This document shows positions 59,302 through 64,000 of a stretch of DNA of 64,000 bases, in pieces. The notes below the pieces were generated by a model that was not told the origin of the DNA, did no database searches, and saw only the letters and a list, made by a program, of their open reading frames with translations. Made by a program: the position numbers and the translations under genes. Source of the stretch: Streptomyces thinghirensis (GTDB lineage Bacteria; Actinomycetota; Actinomycetia; Streptomycetales; Streptomycetaceae); NCBI GenBank assembly GCA_021502835.1, contig JAKFGP010000025.1, positions 62,001-126,000 on the forward strand. The letters are read 5' to 3'. Each line of letters opens with the position of its first letter. The first letter of the stretch is position 1.

Positions 59302-60009
59302 TCAGCTCGCCCGCTGCTCCTTCACCAGCTTCTTCGCGCGGTCGCGACGGGACGTGCCGAAGGCGTCCACGTGCACGCCGGCGCCCTGGCCGGGGGTGGC
59401 CTCCGCCGTGCGGAGCCGGTCGGCGAGCTCGCGCACCCGCACGTCGTCCGGCCGGGGTCGATGTAGAACAGCGACTCGTCCACCGGGCTGTCGTCGCCGC
59501 CCCAGCGCACCACGCCCCCGCAGTCGGCGAGGATGTCGCGCACGGTCACCAGCTGCAGCGGGAAGAGCCCACCGGCGCGCTCGCGCCGGACGGACCCGCA
59601 CCGCGGTGCCGGAGGCGAGGTTCGACTCCGGCAGGTCCTTCTTCAGTCCGTCGATCGGCTGCCAGCCGGCGAGGTCGACGCGGTGCAGCTGCTCGACCTC
59701 GTAGTGGAAGCGCCGGACGACGTGGAACAGGATCGCCTGCGCGTCGCCGATGCGGACGTCGACTTCCAGTCCCGTGCCGGAGACGGGGCGGGTCCAGACC
59801 GTGGAGACGTGATTGGCCTCCTTCTCCAGCGTCCACCCGTTGGCCGAGGTGGGGGCCTTGCGGCGGGTACCGGGCGCGCTCCGGGGAGCGGTCACCGGAG
59901 CGGCCGCGGCCACGGACGGGACGACAGCCCCGACGGCGGCCGCGGCGGTGAGCACGCCCGCGCTCTTGACGACGAACCGTCTCGGAATGCCGTTCTTGTT
60001 GTGGGACAC
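59302..60009 (-). CDS. Tat-exported M15-like (VanY/VanX fold) protein lacking metal ligands
   Basis: About 235 aa. GTG 60009 with GGAAGG ten bases upstream gives MSHNKNGIPRRFVVKSAGVL, a twin-arginine signal with AAAAVGAVVPSVAAAA as core. Mature part: ANGWTLEKEANHVSTVWTRP, LFHVVRRFHYEVEQLHRVDL, the SGTA element in PESNLASGTAVRVRP; after a frameshift near 59575 FPLQLVTVRDILADCGGVVR and WGGDDSPVDESLFYIDP. In M15 DD-peptidases these positions read NHxSGTAxD and DExHFxI; here the first His is Leu, the Asp is absent and the last His is Leu, while the Glu remains. I infer a cell-wall-binding, non-catalytic relative. The fold assignment is from motif spacing only. Confidence 0.6.
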   Translation of the reverse strand: MSHNKNGIPRRFVVKSAGVLTAAAAVGAVVPSVAAAAPVTAPRSAPGTRRKAPTSANGWTLEKEANHVSTVWTRPVSGTGLEVDVRIGDAQAILFHVVRRFHYEVEQLHRVDLAGWQPIDGLKKDLPESNLASGTAVRVRPARARRWALPAAAGDRARHPRRLRGRGALGRRRQPGGRVAVLHRPRPDDVRVRELADRLRTAEATPGQGAGVHVDAFGTSRRDRAKKLVKEQRAS

Positions 60010-60014
60010 GTCTT

Positions 60015-60369
60015 TCAATTCCTTCCCCAGCTGATGATGACGAGGGTGAGCGTGGGCGCATGCGGTGGCGCGGCGCTCCAGCAGCCAGTAGCCGCGTGGT
60101 GTCAGCGCCGTCCTGCGTCGCAGCGGACGGTTGGCCAGCCACCACAGGAGACCGAACAGCGTGAGGATCGGTGCCGCGACCAGCACCCAGGGCAGGACCC
60201 CGTCGTTCTCGGTGGGTTCGCGGTCGGTCCAGCCCAGGGCGGCCAGGGGCCAGTTGGACGCGAAATACCAGAGCAGGAAGGCGGGAACGACGGCCGGGAT
60301 CCCCAGCAGGACGTTGACGGCCAGGGGGATGCTCAGCCTGAGCCACGGGTGTGCGGTGCTCGTCTTCAC
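60015..60369 (-). CDS. Small membrane protein with two transmembrane helices
   Basis: About 115 aa. ATG 60369 gives MKTSTAHPWLRLSIPLAVNV and LLGIPAVVPAFLLWYFASNW as helix 1, a loop DREPTENDGVLP, helix 2 VLVAAPILTLFGLLWWLANR and a basic tail RPLRRRTALTPRGYWLLERR. The frame then runs without a stop into the Tat protein gene; a +1 shift near 60060 would reach TGA at 60017-60015. It begins 16 bp past the DUF1906 stop, so it belongs to the same transcript. I do not recognise the family. Confidence 0.6.
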
Positions 60370-60384
60370 TCGGTCTCACTCGGT

Positions 60385-62588
60385 CTACTGGGCGCGGGAC
60401 AGGATGTTGTAGTTCTCCAGCACGTTGTACAGGCCGATCAGCTCACGCCCGTACTTCGCGGCGTCGTCACCGGTGCCGTTGTACCGGGCCAGTAGTGCCT
60501 GCGTCTGGGCCGGGGTGGTGGACAGGCTCGGGCGAGGGGCACCGAGCTGGTGGGCGTTGTAGATGGTCAGGTACGCCACCGAGCGGATGTTGTACGTCGG
60601 GTCCTCGTTGAGTTGCTTCCACACCGACGCGATGTCGTCGTTGGTGAAGGCGTGCCGTTGATGATGCCCTGCTGCATGCAGTAGTTGCGGGCCTCGATGG
60701 TCACCCAGGCGAAGATCTGTCCCCAGCCGGTGCTGCAGTCGTCGTCCAGCCCTGCCTTGACCGCCTCGTCGGCGGCGACGTCAGATCGGTTGAGTTTGCG
60801 CAGCTCCCACAGGACCGGCGCCTGGATCAGAGCCTTGCGGAGCTTGAGCTGCCGTGCCAGCGAGGTGAACAGCCAGTCCGCGCTGAGTACCAGCTCGACC
60901 GCCTTGGTGTTGGAGATGCCGCCGAGCGTGACCCAGTCGTCGTCGGCCTCCCAGCCCTCGCCGCCGGTCTCCGGAACGCCGATGGAGTCCAGGTACGTGC
61001 GGACGTCCTGGAGCAGGGGCGTCCCCGTACGCGTCCTTGTCCAGGTCCGTGTCCAGGCCGTCCAGCGAGATGCCCGGGTCGAAGTCGCCCTGGCCGGTGT
61101 CACGGCCCGAGGTGATGTTGTTGTCGATCTCGATGGACCCGGTCCCCGAACCGACGGTGATGGTGGAGATCTGGTCGAAGGCCCAGTTGAGTGGGCAGTG
61201 GGTAACCGAGGTTCCCGGAGAAGCCGCTGGACATGTCGGAGACGAAACTGGTCACGGCGTACCCGGCGTCCGCGACGCGCTGGCTACACGTTGCGCGGGC
61301 CGTAGACGCCCACGCGGTAGCCTGAGTTCTCGCTGATGGCGCGCAGTACCCCGCGGAAGTGCGGGAGGACGTAGTCGGTGACCTCCGATCGCGTCGTAGT
61401 CCACGGCGGAGTAGATGACGGTGCCCGACTTGAAGCCGTGGAACTGGGCCACTCGATCGCCCGGAACGCGTCGGCCGTGCCCTGGTTGTAGCTGGAGTAG
61501 TCCGCGGACCGGCTCCACGTCTGGAAGATCGGGGAAGCAGCGCAGACCGGCCGCCTTGATGGTGGCCAGCTCGCCCGGCTGGATCTGCTTCTCCGGCTAG
61601 GCTCGTGGTGGAGGGGTTGAAGAGTAGCGGCCGATGGGCTGGTAACCGGCGTCCTTCAACGCCTGCGCCCGGGCCGGCGTGATCATGGTGACGCCGTCGC
61701 AGGCCGTGCCCTTGCGGGACTGGTCGCCGTAGGGAGACGAGCAGCGAGGCCCAGGTCTGGAAGTCGCCCTTGCCGGTGACCGGGAGCTTGCTGAAGGACT
61801 GGAAGGTCTGGCACGCCGGACTGCACCGTGGCGGGTGAAGTTGCCGCGAAGGCGAAGCTGCGCTTGTTGAGGATCATGGCCAGCGGTGAAGAGCTGCGCT
61901 CAGACCCCCGGTGGTGCCCAGCGACACGGTGTGGCTTCTTCAGGCCGGACGGTTGGTCCGAGGAACGCCAGGTGTAGCCGCATGATCCGCCATGCCCAGC
62001 TCGTACTGGATCGCGAACAGCATCGACTTGGCGACGTCGCGGGATTGATGGCCGGTCGCAGGGGATGATGTAGAAGTCCTTGCGCAGGACGTACCTGCCG
62101 TTCAGCCACTGCTGGATGGACCGGATGGCGTCGAGCCGTTGCTGACGGTGACGTAGGCGTCCATGTTGAACAGGCCCTTGACCACCTTCGGCCACAGGGA
62201 GCTGCCCGGGTAGGTGCCGGAGACGCCCATGTTCTGGTTGAGTCACGACCGCGGTGGGCCCGGGCCCGGTCGTTGTACTGGCCGTCGATCTCGCCGCCGT
62301 CGTAGCCCTTGCAGTACAGGGCGGACTGGATGATGCGGCAGAAGTTGGCCGACGGGACGGTCGTCCCCTGCCGAGCGCCGTACAGCTCGCCCAGCTTCCC
62401 GAGGTGGTCGGGCCGAAGGAGTTGGACAGGGCGGTGATGCCCATCTCGTACTGGAGCACGGGTCAGCGCGTACATCACGGGCCAGCCGATCCGGCCGTTC
62501 TCGTCCAGCTTGGATATGCCGAGCGTGGCGCCGTTGTTGTAGGTCGTGTTGATGAATCTGGGCGCGCTGCACCATCTCGTCTTGATGG
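60385..62588 (-). CDS. Peptidoglycan-binding-like plus DUF1906 glycoside-hydrolase-like protein, heavily frameshifted
   Basis: About 730 aa. AGGAGGAAGCCC at 62590-62601 marks the start near 62588, but an ATG must be restored. N-terminal half: two repeat units resembling peptidoglycan-binding domains (RFINTTYNNGATLGISKLDE, NFCRIIQSALYCKGYDGGEI, DGQYNDR; then SIQQWLNGRYVLRKDFYIIP, FTPATVQ-like, VTGKGDFQTWASLL). Middle: DUF1906/Rv2525c-like barrel (TPARAQALKDAGYQPIGRYL, GLRCFPIFQTWSRSADYSSY, FHGFKSGTVIYSAVDYDAIG, LPTNWAFDQISTITVGSGTG, IEIDNNITSG). C-terminal helical part: VELVLSADWLFTSLARQLKL and GRELIGLYNVLENYNILSRA. No signal peptide is visible. Over ten frameshifts. First of a three-gene minus-strand unit. 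Confidence 0.65.
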
Positions 62589-62904
62589 GCTTCCTCCTGT
62601 CGTCCGGAAATGAGGCGGGGGAGAAGCGCTACCCCGCGGCGCGTACGAATTCGAGCCGGCGTCCGAGCGCGTGGAATGGCACCCCACCAGAGCCATGCCT
62701 GATGAAACCCCTCGTCGCTCCTGCGGGCTTTTGGGTCACGGTGCGCGGAGCGACGTCGTGATCTTCCGTCGCACCGTGAGGGGGGTCAAGTCCGTTATAC
62801 GGAGAGAGCGTCGAACTGCTAGTTGATCATCTTCGCTTCGTCACCCATCCCAGATCCGCACGGTATGGAAATCGTGCATGGCACTTCGGCCAGTTCGGCG
62901 GTCG
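62589..62904. other. Intergenic region with a 9-bp inverted repeat
   Basis: About 300 bp before the DUF1906 gene. CACGGTGCG (62737-62745) and CGCACCGTG (62770-62778) form a perfect inverted repeat with a 24-bp spacer. TTATAC occurs near 62798 but is not placed well for either gene. No coding sequence is supported. The minus-strand start of the DUF1906 gene probably uses a promoter in this stretch. Confidence 0.45.
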
Positions 62905-64000
62905 TCAGCGACGGAGTGACTCGACGGGCTGGATGCGGCTCGCGCGCCAGGACGGAAGGTAGAGGCCGGCCAGCAGGCCGGTGGCGAGGCCGAGGGCGGG
63001 CGCCGAGACGGGGGTCAGGGAGCGAGGACAGGCGTCCACACGTTGTGCAGGGAGACCCCGACGACGACCGCGGTGCCCAGTGAGGTTCCGCCACGCCGCC
63101 GACCAGTCCCAGCGCGGCGGACTCGGTCAGGAACTGCCGGGTGATGTGGCGGGCCCGCGCGCCGAGGGCACGCCTCAGCCCGATCTCGCCGACGCGTTCC
63201 ATGACGGCGACCAGCGTGGTGTTGGCGATGCCGACCGCGCCGATGACCAGACAGACGATCGACAGCAGCAGGAACAGCTGCCCCAGGTCGCCGCCCACGG
63301 CGTCGCGGAGGGCTTTGGGGTTGAGCGGCGGAACCGCGCGCAGGTACTGGGGTGGTCGGGACGCAGGGCGGGGGCAGCCTCGCCGGCGACCTGGGAGGCC
63401 GCGCCGAGTTCCGTGGAGACGAGCATCTTGGCGCGCTCGTCCCGCGGCGGTCCCCAGGTCCGCTCGGCGGTGCTCCTGGGGACGACGACGGACAGGAGCA
63501 GGTCCGGCATGCGCCGAACGTCGTCGAAGACACCGATCACCGTGAACGCGTGGTCGCCGATGGCGAACGGCGGGCTGGGTCCGCAGCGTGGTGATGGCCA
63601 GGCGCGCGGCCGTCGAGGAGCCGATCACGGCCACCGACTGGTCGTGCGCGTGTCATCGAAGGCGTCCCATCCGCGGCCCTGCACGAAGTGCGGCGCGGCG
63701 CGGACGGTAAGTACGCCGGAGGACGCGGCGACGACGGGGGTCTGCGCTACGGCCCGTCGCTGCCGCCCACGGGAGAGGACCGGACGGTCTCCCCCGGCGG
63801 AAGGCGGACGCTTCCAGTGCACACCGGCGGCCTCGACCCCGTTCACCCGTGCCATCCATGCGGTCGGCGTCCTCGGGGAACGCCAGCGGGACCCGGTCGG
63901 CGTCGCGTCCGCCCGTGTCCTCCACGGTCACCTCGGTCGCGGTGAGGCGGTTGAAACGGGTGTCGATCTGCGCGGCAGCGGTACCGGTGAGACCCAGTAC
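62905..64000 (-). CDS. MacB/FtsX-type ABC transporter permease (partial, 5' end off the window)
   Basis: C-terminal about 365 residues of a lipoprotein-export/macrolide-type permease. The periplasmic MacB core-like domain is entered at the right edge (VLGLTGTAAAQIDTRFNRLT, ATEVTVEDTGGRDADRVPLA) and continues PVAVIGSSTAARLAITTLRT, FTVIGVFDDVRRMPDLLLSV and SVVVPRSTAERTWG. The FtsX domain has DLGQLFLLLSIVCLVIGAVG, IANTTLVAVMERVGEIGLRR, ALGARARHITRQFLTESAAL and, after frameshifts near 63085 and 63020, GLATGLLAGLYPSWRASRIQ, ending PVESLRR. The GLRRALGA-R-I..QFL..S pattern is the FtsX/MacB coupling region. Frameshifts also near 63650, 63840 and 63870. The ATPase should lie to the right. Confidence 0.82.

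Noticed and set aside
60385..62588. Several short separate genes in the heavily broken stretch
   Set aside because: The pieces lie in consistent order on one strand and join into one protein with peptidoglycan-binding, DUF1906 and helical parts.

Overview
The window looks like Streptomyces (or a very close actinomycete) chromosome: very high GC, GTG/TTG starts, GGAGG-type ribosome binding sites, GTGA/ATGA stop-start overlaps, and gene content I recall from the S. coelicolor region SCO6451-SCO6499 in inverted order (recalled, not searched). Almost every gene is broken by one or more single-base frameshifts, often in G/C runs, and a 65-nt C run interrupts one gene. Because the intact reading can be followed across frames in nearly every case, I treat most breaks as sequencing or assembly errors and give the span of the reconstructed gene.

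Layout. 1-5.4 kb (minus): gvpO end, stand-alone LigD-type polymerase, transketolase and type-II NADH-dehydrogenase-like flavoprotein, divergent from an F420-dependent oxidoreductase (plus, 5.5-6.5 kb). 6.5-10.2 kb: holin-like membrane protein, VOC protein, DUF5107 protein, GNAT. 10.3-15.4 kb (minus): a peptidase run (M55 D-aminopeptidase, M20, S9, S66 LD-carboxypeptidase). 15.7-23.5 kb: antiporter, methyltransferase, SpoIIE phosphatase, an MFS exporter with fused Cna/carboxypeptidase-regulatory-like repeats, SRPBCC protein. 23.6-29.3 kb: radical SAM protein behind a LexA-type box, amidase with a small partner, secreted S33 peptidase, RidA, GNAT, HEAT-repeat protein.

29.6-40.5 kb (plus) is the core of the window: an ethylmalonyl-CoA pathway locus (double 3-hydroxybutyryl-CoA dehydrogenase, TetR regulator, crotonyl-CoA carboxylase/reductase, ethylmalonyl-CoA mutase, malyl-CoA lyase, MaoC dehydratase, methylsuccinyl-CoA dehydrogenase) followed by psd and pssA. 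It would convert acetyl-CoA via crotonyl-CoA to glyoxylate and propionyl-CoA, feeding anaplerosis and ethylmalonyl/methylmalonyl-CoA extender units. The ccr promoter carries two palindromes placed two helical turns apart, one filling the -35/-10 spacer.

40.8-49.6 kb: glycerate kinase, Nudix, sirtuin/VOC/methyltransferase mini-operon, Ogt plus Ada-AlkA fusion (alkylation repair), P1B-4 metal ATPase divergent from an ArsR regulator with a shared operator, DUF72. 49.6-53.7 kb: a Tat-exported GH2 beta-galactosidase with an inserted LamG domain and a clear promoter. 53.7-59.2 kb: a PhoD C-terminal remnant and a nikABCDE nickel ABC importer with a Nur-type box. 59.3-62.6 kb (minus): a three-gene cassette of a DUF1906/peptidoglycan-binding protein, a two-helix membrane protein and a Tat-exported M15-like protein lacking its metal ligands; I regard this as the best candidate for an undescribed system. 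62.9-64 kb: a MacB/FtsX permease cut by the right edge. No tRNA, rRNA, CRISPR array or transposase was recognised.
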